Shown: positions 1 to 12,884 of the stretch, piece after piece
Layout of the letters: every line of letters starts with the position of its first letter
Numbering within the stretch: position 1 is the stretch's first letter
From: Corbicula japonica
Lineage: Eukaryota; Mollusca; Bivalvia; Venerida; Cyrenidae
Reading direction: 5' to 3'
Assembly: GCA_038501625.1 (NCBI GenBank)
Contig: JAZAYU010000124.1
Coordinates: 1,116,001-1,180,000, forward strand
DNA length: 64,000 bases
Position numbers and translations under genes: made by a program
Notes under the pieces: model-generated
Database searches by the model: none
Told to the model about the DNA's origin: nothing
The model's input: the letters and a program-made list of their open reading frames with translations, nothing else

Positions 1-960
1 ATCAAGATGGTTAAAGTAACGCTCAGACCTTAAACTATAGAAAAGAGGTTTTTAAAAAGTTTTGTTAAAAAAAGAAAAAAAAAACAATGAACTATGTAAA
101 TCGCCTTTCTGTGCATGACAGAATAAAACATGTTTGTCAATGATGTTGCAATCGGCTGCAATAATCGGAGTTATTTTTCAACAAATCGCACATAAATTTA
201 AATGCATTCCAGTAATAGATCTATATACTAATGATCATTTACGTAGACATTATCGTTTTGAATGCTATTATATAATTGTACAAATAAAGTCTCGAGAAAT
301 CTTAATTTCGTTCTTTTACTACATTATAATATACTCATAAACCAAGAAACGAATTTATCTTTAGGCTGAAATGGATATTAAAAACTGCTTTAACTTTTGT
401 TTCAGTAACTTAATTTTCGTACAGTGCATAGAACTCGCCATAATTGGCCATTTGAATCAGTAAGAAGTTTATTTAAACAACATTCCAAATTAGTTTGCCC
501 AGATTTAAAAAGGAAATATTGAAAGCGACCGAACACGACAAAATATGAAACTTTCAGACTCGCAAGGTAAGCATCATACTTAAAAGTTTATGCATAAAGG
601 GAATTGTTTGTAGCTTTAGCAGAAAAAGATGATTACCGATGCCAAAGATACCTATTATTTCCTTTCAATTCATTATTTTAATGGGATATTCAACTTATCT
701 TCAAAATGCGTTTCTTTGTTCCAGTATACCATTAAGTGTTTACTATACGTAAACAAGATTTAATAAAGAAATAGCTTAATGGAAATTGGTGTTGAGCATC
801 GATTTCAAGTATATGAATCGCTCATTCTTTCAGTTATTTTACTTTACATTTTGAAGGAGTTTTGCGAACATAAATTATACTTACGTGGTTTCGCTCCATT
901 AGCATTTATATCAGTAATACGAAGCACTTGTGCGATCTCTGATGTAAATCTACCGTCACT
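1..960. repeat. Left copy of a tandem segmental duplication
   Basis: The first bases of the window match 2563 onward, and the match resumes from about 490-960 against about 2635-3105. About 430 bp at 60-490 is present only in the left copy, as an insertion here or a deletion there. The duplicated block carries the 3' half of a ZP-gene exon, described separately. The duplication probably extends past the left edge, because homology already exists at base 1. Confidence 0.75.
885..960 (-). pseudogene. Duplicated 3' half of ZP-gene exon 7
   Basis: This matches the 3' half of the exon at 3024-3144, including a good splice donor (CCAC|GTAAG). It starts only at the exon-internal point ACTAC/GTAGT. 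Upstream of that the exon's acceptor and Cys-containing 5' half are replaced by foldback-repeat sequence, also found inverted near 3350-3530. Without an acceptor it is unlikely to be spliced in. It is a by-product of the tandem duplication of this region. Confidence 0.7.
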
Positions 961-2030
961 ACCAGGATGCGACCAGGAAATTGAAGGTCAAACACACTTT
1001 GCTAATATCTCGTAAAGTTTACATATGTAAGTCACGAGGACACAATAAATTGTTGTCAGTATCATATTACTTATGTGGGCATTTTAAATGATGTTTTGTG
1101 TTGTTTAGTTTTTGTGAATTTATGTAAATAGAGAAATTGAAGTTTAGATCTCGGTTGTTTTTCAGTTAAACTGACGATGAAAATAATCTTCCACAACAAA
1201 TCCTGATCAACTGCTTATCAAAAAACAATTGATAAATGATTTTAAAAACACTATGTTTTCAAATTAAAGGGAGATGATTGCAAATGGTTTGATTTTCTAG
1301 CGTTGTTTATCGATTACTAGGTTATTAATGAATGTTTTGTTTTTTATTGACCACACAGACATAAGAAATCGATTTTATTCTAATGAGTGTGATTTTTTTT
1401 ATCAGAATCACCGACTTCTTCCATATACCCCTATTATTACAAAGGAAGAAATAACTCAGTTGTGATTACAGATGTTATAAAGACATTTTATTTCTTTCCA
1501 ATTATTAGAGAAAAGTAATTTTGTTCAAAAGGATTTTTCATTTTCTAATTGTACAAAATTAGAGGCAGGAAAGTGGATAATTTTATTTTTGCTGAGTGTA
1601 TATAATGCTCAATGTTTGCTTGGCACCAGGTTAACAACACATCATTGTGAAGTGAACAAATTGTTATTTCATCAGAAATCATAGCAATGTATCAAGGGAC
1701 CAAATACATGACCTTGAATGACAGTCGTACAAACAAGGTGATCCTGTATTTCCGTAGTGTCTAACTTGGGCTGTATAAATATGTACATGTACCCGACATT
1801 TTCAGGGTATTCAGTCATTAATTTTCCTTAAAACCGTGAATGATATTGACCGAATCATAGCAAATGTGATGGATAGAAGTCATTAATTTTTGGGAAAAAA
1901 ATATTTGTCACTAATCCATAACCCATTTTAAACATCATCCCTTCAAATGTTAAAAACCTTGAGAACACGTTGCATTTTTTAAACTACTTTTGTAAATTAC
2001 TATAAAATGGTAAATAAAAAATACGGATTG

Positions 2031-2160
2031 AAGGTTATAAAGCCGATATTGGAAACCAGTCTCTAATCTCAAGTATCTGATTGGCTGAAATGGCGACCAT
2101 TTCAGCCAAACAGATGCTTAAGATTTGAGACCGGTTTCCATGCTCAGTTTAATAACCTTG
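2031..2160. repeat. Palindromic MITE-like element, family 'AAGGTTATAAAGC', copy 1
   Basis: The two arms are near-perfect reverse complements meeting at GGCGACC in the centre. The arms contain GGAAACCAGTCTC and ATCTCAAG.ATCTGATTGG. Further copies are at 3944-4062, 44286-44425 and 46711-46848. Confidence 0.8.
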
Positions 2161-2562
2161 GGCAACGATGTATGTACATTCTGGGCGCTTAGCAAGTATT
2201 GAGTAGTAAACAATTTTACGTTTCGTCTTTTCTAAATATCATAAATATCGGACAAATATTGACTTATTTCTCATTTCATCTCTGTAATAGATGAAAAGGG
2301 AACTTTGAAAGCCCCCAAACACAACACGTATGAAAATACTGCAGGCTCGGTTTGATTGAGCCTGTTCATGGAGAAAACAATTAACAACAACAATAGCTTT
2401 ATGTTGTATTATATATATTTTAATATATGTATAACTTTACGTTATAAATAATTTGTTTTATATTACAGTACATGTTTTTAGTCTTATAAGAATTTCTTGG
2501 AAAATCTCATCTAAGTAGAAAGCCATACATCCGTGAACATCAGAGTAGACTTGCGAGCACAA

Positions 2563-3105
2563 TCAAGATGGTTAAAGTAATGCTCAGACCTGAAACTGTA
2601 GAAAACAGGTTTATAAAAGTTGTGTTAAAGTAATACTTTAGGTTGAAAAGGAACTTTCAAAACCGCTGAATACGATATGAAAATATTGCAGGCTCGCAAA
2701 GTAAGTACCATACTAAAGAGTTTATGCATAAAAGGAATAATTTGTACTTTTAGCGGAAATGTTGATAGCCAATGTCAAAGATACCTTTTCTTTTATGTCA
2801 ATTCATTATTTTAATGGGATATACAACTAATCTTCAAAATGCGTTTATTTTTTCCACTATACCATTAGATGTGCACTATACGTAAACGAGATTTAAAGAA
2901 AGAGCTTAATGCAATATTTTGCTATAAAATTGGAGTTAAAAGTTTCAAGTTGTTGAATCGTTCGTCCTTTTATTTCACTTGACATTTTGTACGAATTGTC
3001 TGGCGTACGAAAAGTATACTTACGCGGTTTCGCTCCATTAGCGTTTGGATCAGTAATACGAAGCACTTGTGCGATCTCTGAAGTAAATCTACCGTCACTA
3101 CTTCT
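2563..3105. repeat. Right copy of the tandem segmental duplication
   Basis: Homologous to 1-60 plus 490-960. It includes the 3' half of the intact ZP exon 7 (3024-3144) and about 450 bp of the following intron. Differences are scattered substitutions, so the duplication is not very recent. Confidence 0.75.
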
Positions 3106-6100
3106 CTCTTCGACTTGCCTTTTCCCGGTGTTTTGACAAGAAACCTGAAATTTATTTCACCATTTTAAGAGATTGCCACACTCCTCCCAACTTTGTTCAT
3201 CGATAAAAAGAAAATTATCAAAATCTCAATAACGGCAAAATACCGTTAAACAAAACTTTGCACAAATGTATGTTATTAATGTATCTTTATTTTGCAGGTG
3301 GTATGACAAGTTAGAAAAGTCAAGGAAAATAGCGAGATCTGAAAATTCCCTGAATTTCTATTTACATAAATTCACAAAAACTAAACAACACAAAACATCA
3401 TTTTAAATGCCCACATGAGTAATACGACACTGACAACAATTTATTGTGTACTCGTGACTTACATATGTAAACTTTAGGAGATATTAGTAAAAGTGTGTTT
3501 GACCTTCATTGTTCTGGTCGCTTCCTGGTCGCGAAAACCGATGACAATCACTGATTTCTCTTTTAGTAGTTGAAATTTTTTTACAAAGTATACAGCATTT
3601 TCTTGTCAGTATCATTGCGCTCACGTGGGAATTTAAAATTATGTTTTGTATCGCTTAGTTATTGTGAATTCATGTAAATAGAATTTTAAGGAATTTTTAG
3701 GTCAAGCTTTTTTTCTTTACTTTTCTAACGAGTCCTACTGTATGCAAAATAAAGATTCAGTAGTAACATTCAATTGTGCAAAGTTTTATTGAACGGCATT
3801 TTGCCATTGAGATTTTGATAATTTTCTTTTTATCGATGAATAAAGTTGGGAGGAGTGTGGCAATCCCTTAAAGTTAAATACTGAAAAAAAAACACATCCG
3901 TTTTACGCCATTTACGCCCGCTATTGCAGAGGATTACAGATATGTGTCCAATATCATAAAACTAAATCTGGAGACCATTCTTAAGTCTCAAGCAAATCAT
4001 TCAGGCAATCAGATGCTTGAGATTTGAGAATGGCCTTCAATCTTAGGTTTATGACATTGGGCCCCTACATTCAAAAGTAAAACTTGACATGAGTTCTAGC
4101 AGATGAAAGTAAGTGTTCGTGCGTGAATAAAAATGTGATAAAGCGAAAACAAATACTGAAGTATAGTCTGTATACACTATGTCGTGAATGTCATTTTGTG
4201 TTTATAGTTTTACCGTTCCAAGAGGCGGTATCCCAAAATGTTCTATTTGAATTGACATACTCATAACATACATGCTCTCTCTCCTGTCTTTTTCACTGCG
4301 TGGGGAGGTTGTGTTTTGTGAGTGTGGCGATTCTTGATATGCATATTTTATTTGTTTAACTTAATTTAATCTATAACCCTAGAGAGAAAGATCTCAGTAG
4401 TGATTGCATATGTGATGCAAAATTATTAAAGCGGGTAAGTTTTCTGTTTATCAACAGAGATTGAGAGGAAACCTATAATGGCATTCTAGTACAATATTAC
4501 ACTGTTATTTGGGAAGCACATCAATAATTTTGACTGCTTTACAGTTTGCAATCACATGCACCGTTTTTGTGGGTTGTGAAAATTACCTATTGAGCATTAC
4601 CCCAGTTATGAGTCGGACCTGCAACCTCTGGATCAGGAGTCCCCCATTATAGTTATCAATGTACTTTTAGGATTATGTTTACTGTACTGCCAATACTTTA
4701 AACAGGTTAATGACAATGAACTGTTCTACAAACTTTTTATTGAACTTACTATGCAATCTGTTGTTGTCGGACACACCGTCAGCCAACAGTAAAGGAACAC
4801 ATCGTTGTTTTCGTAGAATTTGAATGCGTTGATTGTGGCTGATGCTACACCGGAAGCAGGGGAAAAGTTGCTAATCAGATCCGTGCTTTTTGTGCAACTG
4901 AAAATTAATTGTTCCATAGTGTTATGCTATCAGAAAAATATAGAAACGCGGTTCATTAGGCTGCAGTAGGATACCATCAGAAAAAGCAAGTATTTTCTTT
5001 AAATCTTGCCTACGATCACGATCATTGGTAGGCGGGGTGGGTGGGGGATGTCCATGATGGTACCGACATGTTTGTGGTTACAATATTTGCATGTTTCTAC
5101 AGTTTTCATAAATATTGTCTGATGTATTCACATCGACTAATCATTACTGCAAAATGCGTAAAAAGCAATGTCATCTGCTCAACTGTATGATGTCATTTGA
5201 AAGAATTGTGACGTCAGCCTTTCTACGACTACTTTTCCCATTATGTGATTCTCATTCATTTTGAATTTATTTAAGACTTATTATACATATACTTAAGACT
5301 TGTTAAGGTTACCGAAGACGGAATTAAGATGGATGTTTTCAAGTCACTAAAAAACATTATTGCAGATACGCACTAATTGGATTATGGTCGGGTATTATAT
5401 TTTTGGAAAAACGAGGGCAAACATCTGCATTACTGCCAATAAAAATCGAAGTAATCAACGTATTCAACATCGTTCAGCAATTCATGGAAATTAATTAACA
5501 AACACGAGCATTATACCACATTCACTCATCAGCAAATGGTCATCACATGGCACCGGATTGAATGTTAGTGTGCAAAATGTACCTACTAGTTTGAAATCAG
5601 GTCGATCGATGTTTCAGGGTTATAACTTGTTCCGGGATTTGCAGTGCAATAGTGTACTTCCAAATAGTATTCGCCTGTAAAGAAAGAGTATGTTAAAAAT
5701 AAATCACAGCATGATGCCGTAAACAAAGACAAATTATGCACAATATAGCAAATAACATCTACAGTACCGTTATTAATTTTGTGCGCGAGAATTATTGAGA
5801 ATGATTTATCGAACCAAAACTGGAACAAAGCCTTTGACGAACTAAAAGTAAACAAATTGTTTACGAGTATTTATTGTAAACACATGTAAAGATGAAAAGA
5901 TGAACTACACCGATCAATTGTTTTTTTTTTATTCTCAGCATGGAATAAGAGTTTAAAATTAATATAACATACATAATTTGCATTTTATTTGATCGATGTA
6001 GTAGAAACATTGGATAAGTGTATGTATTCAGATCTGTTTTATCATAAATTGTTTTGAAAAAAAATTCAATACACGGACGGACGAATAGGTAGATTAAGAC

Positions 6101-8200
6101 CATTGCTGTTTCTACTTATCTCGAATGCGTTATCTAAAATGTTAGGGGATAAAACATCAAACAAAAGATTTATGAGCAAATTGAACGAATGTCTTTTGGA
6201 CCAACCCTCGTACATATACACTTCACAATCATATTGGCGCCCAAAAAAAATAGACAGGCGCGTAAAATCTATTGTATTGTTTGAATGAAATCTTTTAAAA
6301 TATCTTTTATATATGTGAGTAGATATGTGGTCTATGGATTAACATGAACAGTTTGAATAATGGTTTTATTACACATTCAGCGTTTGAAGGTTATTTGCTT
6401 AAAAGATTCACTTACGGGGAAAATAAATACTCCAAAGCACTGGCTCGCCTACATTGGCTGAAGTTTTATCAAGGTCGCTCCAGACATTGTAGGAGACATC
6501 AATAACCTGTGTTTCATTATACTGGATGCTGAAACCAAATTGACAAGAGTTATGTTCTCGTGTATATTTGAAGGACAAAGGTGTACAACATATCGAGTAA
6601 CTTCTTTCAGCTGCGTGTATCAATGAAACATAAAAAAGGGAAAAAATCTAAAAGGGAAAAATAGGTGCATTAAAGAATCCATTTGGCAACAAAAACACTA
6701 TAAACACTAAATTAAAAAAACATTCCACGAGGCAACATATGCATTAAAATAAAAAATATAACGTGTATGAAGAGACGAAAAGTAAAAACCCTCCCTGCAT
6801 AACTTTATGTACCTGTTTGGACTGAAAATGGTATTTTCACTTTTAAAAACAAATATCATCATAGTGCCCACCTTGCTCCGAATGTATTGTTGATTGTGTG
6901 GCCTGTTGGTTCTATTTCATTGCAAGTGATGTTGACCACTGTAATAGTGCTGCCTCCGATGATTTGATTAGCCGACATACCGTCGTAAGATCCGAAGGAG
7001 AACACGATGTATTTGTCCTGTGGAAAAAGATAATCCGTAAGAGTACTTAGTTTCATTTTCATACTCCATCTATTTAAAAATCTTTATCCTGTATTTTAAA
7101 AAATACAGAGTTTTTTATGCCCCGATAAATGTTAAATGTTTCGTTGAGAAAATGTTCGAGTATGCCACCAAATGAGTTGTTAAAAGCTAATAATCTAGTC
7201 ATCTTAAACTATTTTGTTTAACCTTTACTTTGTCCAGTATAAACACAATTCTAAAAATGTAAATAATGAGAATTTATTCTTGAGTTTAATTTATTCTTCA
7301 GACTTTAAGGAAGGAAGTAGGATGAAGAACAAAGTAGTGCTCAATGTCGTGCATACATAATCTACCCTATTTAAACCTCAAGAGTTCTTATTTCTTAGGA
7401 TTTTCATTATACTCTGAACCTTCGAACAGTTTGTGATGTTGACAGTATCAGCTGGAGCAGAAGTAGTACAGTTTACACCATCTGAATTCTTAGCAAATAC
7501 AGCAGTAGTACTTGACCCAAGGCCAGTCACCGTTATAGTGTTGTCAGGATAGCAGGCTGCAATATAACAGTTCAATTATATAAAGCATTTTATTGTTTTC
7601 AAGTTTGGTTATTTCATATGTTTATGTTTATGCTCTCTCTAATCTTCCTCTCTTTTTTGCTGCGTGGGAATGCTGTGTTTTGTGAGTGTGGCGATTCCTG
7701 ATATGCATATATTTTTCTTCTTAGGAGAGTTTGACAGATCTTGGTTTATTAAATCATGAACAGCTGCCCTTAGGCTGTGGCATCTACAGTGGATAGAAAT
7801 ATGACAATACTTGCTTTAATAATTAAAAATATTCTTTAAAATTTGCAACATCAATTTTTAATTTAATTGTATATATTGTTATGTGTTCGTGTTGTTGGGC
7901 TATGATCTAATGGGGAATATCCGTAACAAAATACACACGCAAAAATATACCATCTAAAATAAACAAAACAAACATGGGTTCAATTTATGCATCTTTAAAG
8001 CTCAGTCAAGCAAATATTCATATCGGTGCGTTCAGACAAGAAACTTACAATTTCACACAATATAAGATTTAACAAAAATATATACAAATAAATAAATGTA
8101 TCAATACTTTTTTTCTTAACTACTTACTGTAGCCGAAAGCCCAACATAACGAAGGAACAAACACTAGTGTCAAGAAGCAAACAAGATTTAGCCCGTCCAT
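3024..8200 (-). CDS. ZP (zona pellucida) domain protein, copy A, seven coding exons, 3' end off window
   Basis: Coding exons (minus) are 8200-8128, 7556-7420, 7017-6872, 6528-6416, 5674-5587, 4897-4750 and 3144-3024. All are bounded by AG/GT and keep one frame through split codons (826 nt, 275 codons plus 1 nt). Residues 1-22 are a signal peptide (hydrophobic core LVCFLTLVFVP, then LCWA). Exons 2-4 form a ZP-N-like half with Cys in CYPDN, GVNCT, TNCSK and NITC. Exons 5-6 form ZP-C, with the diagnostic stretch INAFKFYENNDVFLYCWLTV followed by CPTTTDC. Exon 7 adds a last Cys (VSCQN) and a dibasic GKRQ, as expected just after a ZP domain. Six or more Asn-X-Ser/Thr sites are seen. ZP proteins polymerise into extracellular coats; the usual C-terminal TM segment is not in the window. 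The exon 5 donor (CTA|GTAGGT) and exon 2 donor (AAG|GTTCAG) are weak but are the only sites preserving frame. A vitelline-coat or mucus role is inference. Confidence 0.85.
3163..3870. mobile_element. Foldback (long inverted repeat) element
   Basis: The left arm, starting GATTGCCACACTCCTCCCAA, is the reverse complement of the right arm, which ends near 3870. The arms are about 260-280 bp and diverged by scattered substitutions. No coding capacity is seen. It lies in the intron between ZP exons 6 and 7, immediately upstream of exon 7 on the minus strand. A related inverted-repeat element is at 8390-8970, and single-arm pieces are near 965-1145 and 58870-59035. Confidence 0.8.
3944..4062. repeat. 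Palindromic MITE-like element, diverged copy 2
   Basis: Arms read ATATCATAAAACTAAATCTG and inward, and the reverse complement outward (CTTAGGTTTATGACATTGGG). It shares the core AATCAGATGCTTGAGATTTG with the copies at 2031, 44286 and 46711 but has the most diverged ends. Confidence 0.65.
4258..4350 (+). repeat. Short interspersed repeat (SINE-like), 'GATATGCATATTT' family
   Basis: Shared blocks are ATGCTCTCT, a pyrimidine run, CTGCGTGG, GTGTTTTGTGAGTGTGGCGA and TTCTTGATATGCATATTTTA. It lies in a ZP-gene intron. At least ten relatives occur in the window, in both orientations. Confidence 0.75.
7616..7720 (+). repeat. SINE-like repeat, 'GATATGCATATTT' family
   Basis: Same order of blocks as 4258-4350: ATGCTCTCT, pyrimidines, GCTGCGTGGGAATGC, TGTGAGTGTGGCGATTCC, TGATATGCATAT. 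It lies in intron 1 of ZP copy A, antisense to the gene. Confidence 0.75.
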
Positions 8201-8389
8201 TGCAAGCAAGCAGATAATTTGAATGAAGTTTCAGTTGTTCTCCTAAATAAAGTAAAGTCAACAAAGTAAAAGATTATACCCTTAATTGCCAACACGACAT
8301 ATTTATGCTGCGACATATTTTGTGCAAAACGTGGTTAAGGCATTGCTCCGTTCGTCATTGCTTTGTCACGGACGAAAAAAGCAACTACC

Positions 8390-8970
8390 AAAATATTCCA
8401 AATGGTATAATGCAGTTCCATCAAACTTTGCACAAATCAATGCTATAAGATCATTTATATTTTATATACGTAAAGAACAGTTAGAAGAGAAAAAAATAGT
8501 TAAAACCCCAAAAATCCTTAATCTATTTGCAATTTCTACAAAACGAAGCATCGCAAAACAAATCAAATGCAAACATGAGTGAAATGATACTGACAAAAAT
8601 ATCCTAAGGTCCTTAAAATGGACTTTCATTTATGAAGAGAGCAATCAATATTTATATTTTTGGTCATCCATTTTCGCGACCATGAAGTTGAAGGTCAAAC
8701 ACTTTTACAACTTCTACAAATAACTCACATTGTATACTGTTGTTGGACCAAAGGACCTTAGATATTGGTTGTCAGTAACTCATTACTCATGAAGACATTT
8801 ATATTGATGTTTAGTGTTGCTTCGTTTTTTTAAAAATCGCAAATAGAATTGTAGGGATTTTTAGGTCTAACTATTTTTTAACGATTTCCCGATAGTTCTA
8901 GCTACAAAAGACAACATGAAAAGTATGGAATACCATAGAAATATGAATAAGCTTTGTGTAATTTCCGCAA
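8390..8970. mobile_element. Foldback element related to 3163-3870
   Basis: The left arm (8395-8625: AACTTTGCACAAAT, ACATGAGTGAAATGATACTG, CTAAGGTCCTT) is mirrored by the right arm (8745-8962: AAAGGACCTTAG, GTAACTCATTACTCATG, AAGCTTTGTGTAA). It sits in the 5' UTR intron of ZP copy A. Substitution-rich arms suggest an old insertion. Confidence 0.7.
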
Positions 8971-9331
8971 TATTCAGCAATGTTAATATCCACCACTAAA
9001 ATTTGCCGAAAGTAGAACAAGTAATTAGATAAAATTTATCAAGCTTTATTTTACTTCTACTAAAAGATTGTTAAAAAAATAACATATGTAGTTCACAATA
9101 TTCGCATTTCATTTAAACCGAGTTCTAAAAACTTAATTTCGTGAGCCAAATATAACTATTGACTAATAAACACGTGTATGGTCATTTTTGGTTAAAAATA
9201 ATCAGTGAAATTGTCGAGAAAAGTGTTGTTTTTTTTAACAAAAAATAGTTTGTATTCCAAAACTTTCAGTTCATAATTTTTATAAATTGCCTTAATTTAG
9301 TAAAAAATAAATAACCAAACAAGTGACTTAC

Positions 9332-9465
9332 TTGTATTCCTTTTCCTTCCTGTCCTTTGTAATAAAATTACTTGCAAGCCAGTGCTTTTATAGAGCCATT
9401 TTCCCGCGCTTGTCTTTGCACGAAATATCTCACATTTCTGAGATTTCTTTGTGAGATGTCTATAG
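9332..9465 (-). promoter_or_regulatory. Promoter and 5' UTR exon of ZP copy A
   Basis: On the minus strand, TATAAA lies at 9392-9387. Just upstream is TTCCCGCGC read on the plus strand (GCGCGGGAAAA on minus, E2F-like), then TCGTGCAAAG and AAATCTCAGAAATGTG. A short untranslated exon ends at 9332 with ACAA|GTAAGT. Its intron leads to the acceptor TATTTAG at 8245-8243, 42 nt before the ATG at 8200. The same blocks in the same order stand before ZP copy B (59240-59362) while flanking DNA does not match. That conservation supports function. The exact start site is not known. Confidence 0.75.
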
Positions 9466-9499
9466 TGTGGTTCAAAACCAATGTTCAGTATTAGCAAAT

Positions 9500-10978
9500 G
9501 AATTAATAATTACATGCTTCAAACGAAGAGCGTTAAAAAACAAAATTATATTAGCATTGCATACCTCAGAGGTAGGGTACATTAATTTGATATCAAACTT
9601 AATTATTCTCAAAAAAATTAATTTCTAGTGGTGGCAGAACAATAAAGTAAAGATAAACTGTTTGTCAATGAGTCAATGTGGTGGCAGAACACTACAGTAA
9701 AGATAAACTGTCAATGAGTAAATATTTGCAAAAAAGTGTGCGAATAAGAGTAAAGAGAAAGAACTTCAAGCTGTGAAAGACACTCCAAAAAGAGAAACTT
9801 GCAAGCTTTGCTTTGTTTAACAATTAAATTACAATTTGTTCGCCACGTATTATATCTCTTAACCTATACCTCACACTAACACAGGAGTATACACACCCTA
9901 AATCTAAGTCTAACAATTAGGCCTTAATTAAACAATAAATTTGATTACAAAATCAATAAATGTAGTTAACAATTATATGCTGACAGACTGGTTGTAAAGT
10001 TAAGCCAAAAATGTCACTAACCATATAATTTTAATCAATGGCAGATGATGATGGAAGAAACCGTTTCTAGTCTGCCTGTGATGTTTAACCAGATTTTCAG
10101 CGTCTATGTTGGATTTGTTTTTGTTTTTGTATAAAAGTTACATCGTACTCAGTGCAGTGAATTGTCTCTAAATAAACACATGCTCTCTTTTCCTCTCTTC
10201 TTTTTCGTTATAAACACATGCTCTCTTTTCTTCTCTTCTTTTTCGCTGCGTCGGGATGCTGCGTGTTGTGAGTGTGTCGATTCCTGATATGCATATTTCA
10301 CGTTTTTTCTCTAGACAATTGATATGAAAAATCAGAAATATGCGTTGTTATTAGTTTGAACGCTTTTTAAAATACTAAGTTGACCAAACAAAGTAAATGA
10401 TATCAATATTTTATAAGACAAACAACCGTTGCTTATACAACTGTGCATCTTGTTATCATAACTTCAATATGCGTAGCAATGGTGTTTAATAACAGAATAA
10501 AATATCTATGATATTTTGTGGATATTATGCGCAAACCGTTGTTTCAGTCTGATTATGAAATTTATTCGAGTCGAATGCAGGAAAGCACTTGTTAATACAG
10601 TTAGAACAAAATGTGAAGTCTCGCCCTTTGAATTTGACTATACATATCCTCGTGAAATAATATTTTAAGCTGGGCTTGAGTAAATCAACTTATATGAGGT
10701 TTTCAAGAAACACGAGATGCATTGTGACTTTATTTCATGTTCGTGAATGCATTTCATTCGCTCTAGAACATATTTCAAAATTATACACCTGTTTTGTTGA
10801 CATACGATTACGTTTTGAAAGTGTTTGCATTAAGATGTATTGGTTGAACAATTTTAAACTTTAATATTTTCAGAAAGCAATGCTGAACATGTTATTAATG
10901 TCTATAGCTTTGAAAAAATATGGGAAAACCTTCAGACTGGTTCCTAATCCTACAGAGAACCAGAAATGTGCATAGTAT
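9500..10978. other. Intergenic, no gene seen; local duplications and one SINE-like copy
   Basis: AT-rich with no ORF worth calling. A unit containing GTGGTGGCAGAACA and AAGTAAAGATAAACTG is present twice at about 9607-9720. A 37-bp unit beginning ATAAACACATGCTCTC is directly duplicated at about 10165-10240, inside a copy of the 'GATATGCATATTT' repeat that runs to about 10300. The rest holds nothing I recognise. Confidence 0.6.
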
Positions 10979-12700
10979 TCAATTCAATTATTTTATTAAA
11001 GTCTCATTCACACTACATATATACAATACAGTTTATACAATGAAAGTATATGAATGTAATAGTACATTCATGTGACCAATCATGATTGATTTATAAGGCT
11101 CTATTTGATACTAAAAATACAGCTGTATGAGGCTCCGACTTTGTCTTATGTATTGGATGATTAAATTAACAAACATGCAGACGATATGGTACTGATCTCA
11201 AAGATCTACTTGATATTTGCTATATACCATACCTTACCATAAATTTATTCAGCATAAAACATTATACAATGTTTATAGCCTACATGTACAATAGTGCAAA
11301 AGAATGTATAACAATGGTGAAGACAGCTTAATGTTTATGAAACATAAGAAAGTACATAAAAGTGAAATGTCGTGGAAAATAATACAAATTAGCACGAATA
11401 TCATTAACAGAGGCAGGAAATACCTTAGAACACAAAAATGTGGTATATATTCACCTGACAATTATCAATTTGTACAGTGCTATTTGCGCTCCGCAGCTTA
11501 TTTGCAAAATAAATAAATTTAGCTACATTTATTAACATGTTTAACTTAGTACGTTTAGAGTTTGTGGACATTAAAGATTCAAATTTCCGGATAGTTGGCC
11601 ACTGACAGTTGTACGGCTTAAAGTATTTTCGTCTTAAATTTCGGTACAAGGAGCAAGTTAATAGAAAATGATACTCTGTTTCCAAAACGTTCATATTACA
11701 ATTGCGACATATTCTGTTGTTTCTATCTATATTTTCATGTCTATCTGTTTAAATTGCTAATTGGTGGGATGAAACACGAAATCGTATAAGTGCATATCTG
11801 AATTTTGGTTCAGGTATAAAATCTAGATAATTTTCAAATTGTAAAGAAAATTTGAACGAGCTATACGCTTCAAGACGTCGTGAATTATTAATTTCCGAGA
11901 ACCAAGATTGGCGGTACATATCATGAATTCGTTGTATAATTGAATTAAGAGGAATTTCTATTACGAATTGATTATTCCAAATGTTCGAGAATCCAATGCT
12001 ATCTAAGATTTGTTTTATTCTAAAGGCCCAATTTCTATTGTTATAATTTCTATAATTGTCACTCTCATCTTTTAACATGATATACATTTTCCTTATCAGA
12101 CTGTTTTCGTCCGATGTTATTATTTTTGTCCAATATTTAATCATATTAATTTTCCTTTGTAAAATGAAAGGTGTTCTGCCGAGCTCCCCGTATAACGCTG
12201 ACAAATTTGTAGACTTTCTTACCCCTAAAATATAACGTAAATATTTTGTATGCACTTTTTCAATATCCGGTGCTTCATTACTTTCTAAGAGCTCTGATCC
12301 AAAATTTAAGATAGAACCAACCAGAGAATCAAAAAGTTTACATTTCCTGGAAATCGGCAGTTCAACAGATTCAAAAACACGATAAAGATTGTTTCAAAGA
12401 TAAGACGCATGTTGAGCAATATCTTTTTGACTTCGTTGCCAATCCCCAATTTTATAGAGATTGATACCGAGATATTTAAATGAATTGACAACTTCAAGGA
12501 TAGTATTATTTAAATAGAAGTTATCAGATGTTGCTGGTCCCTTTTCAAAGATCATTACCTTAGTTTTGTTTGTGTTAATTTTGAGTCCCCATAAACGACA
12601 ATAATTTTCAATATCCGATAACATATGTTGTAAACTTTGAGGATTCTTTGCGAAGATCACTTAGTCATCAGCATACTTATATATATACATCTTTACAAGC
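10979..12700 (-). mobile_element. 5'-truncated, frameshifted LINE (RT fragment to 3' end)
   Basis: Read on the minus strand from about 12700, the RT catalytic motif appears as KYADD followed by an in-frame stop. Then comes the palm/thumb segment NTNKTKVMIFEKG and FKYLGINLYKIG (12660-12394). After frameshifts comes the connection region KYLRYILGVRKSTNLSALYG (12255-11749), and finally a C-terminal piece with ETEYHFLLTCSLYRN (11694-11425). The 3' end near 10979 (minus: AAT, then GAATTGAATTGAA) matches the LINE end at 14233. All pieces are collinear, so this is one dead copy broken by indels. Confidence 0.8.
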
Positions 12701-12884
12701 TCGATTGTTGTTGTATTTTTAAACACGATTAAACAAGAAAACCGATAAGCATCTTGGTCCGGAAAAGTTCGGAAAAGCGATAAATTCATTCAATGTTTTA
12801 TATTATGCGAAAAAAAGCAGAAAAAACAGCAACAAACAAAACAAAACAAAAACGCAAGGCAATTGTATACAATTATTGTATTAT

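Noticed and set aside
134..340. Short AT-rich open frames at 134-340, 779-1015, 5861-6288, 10676-10864, 59897-60295 and similar
   Set aside because: No motif, unsupported starts, AT-driven composition, and overlap with introns, repeats or opposite-strand frames.
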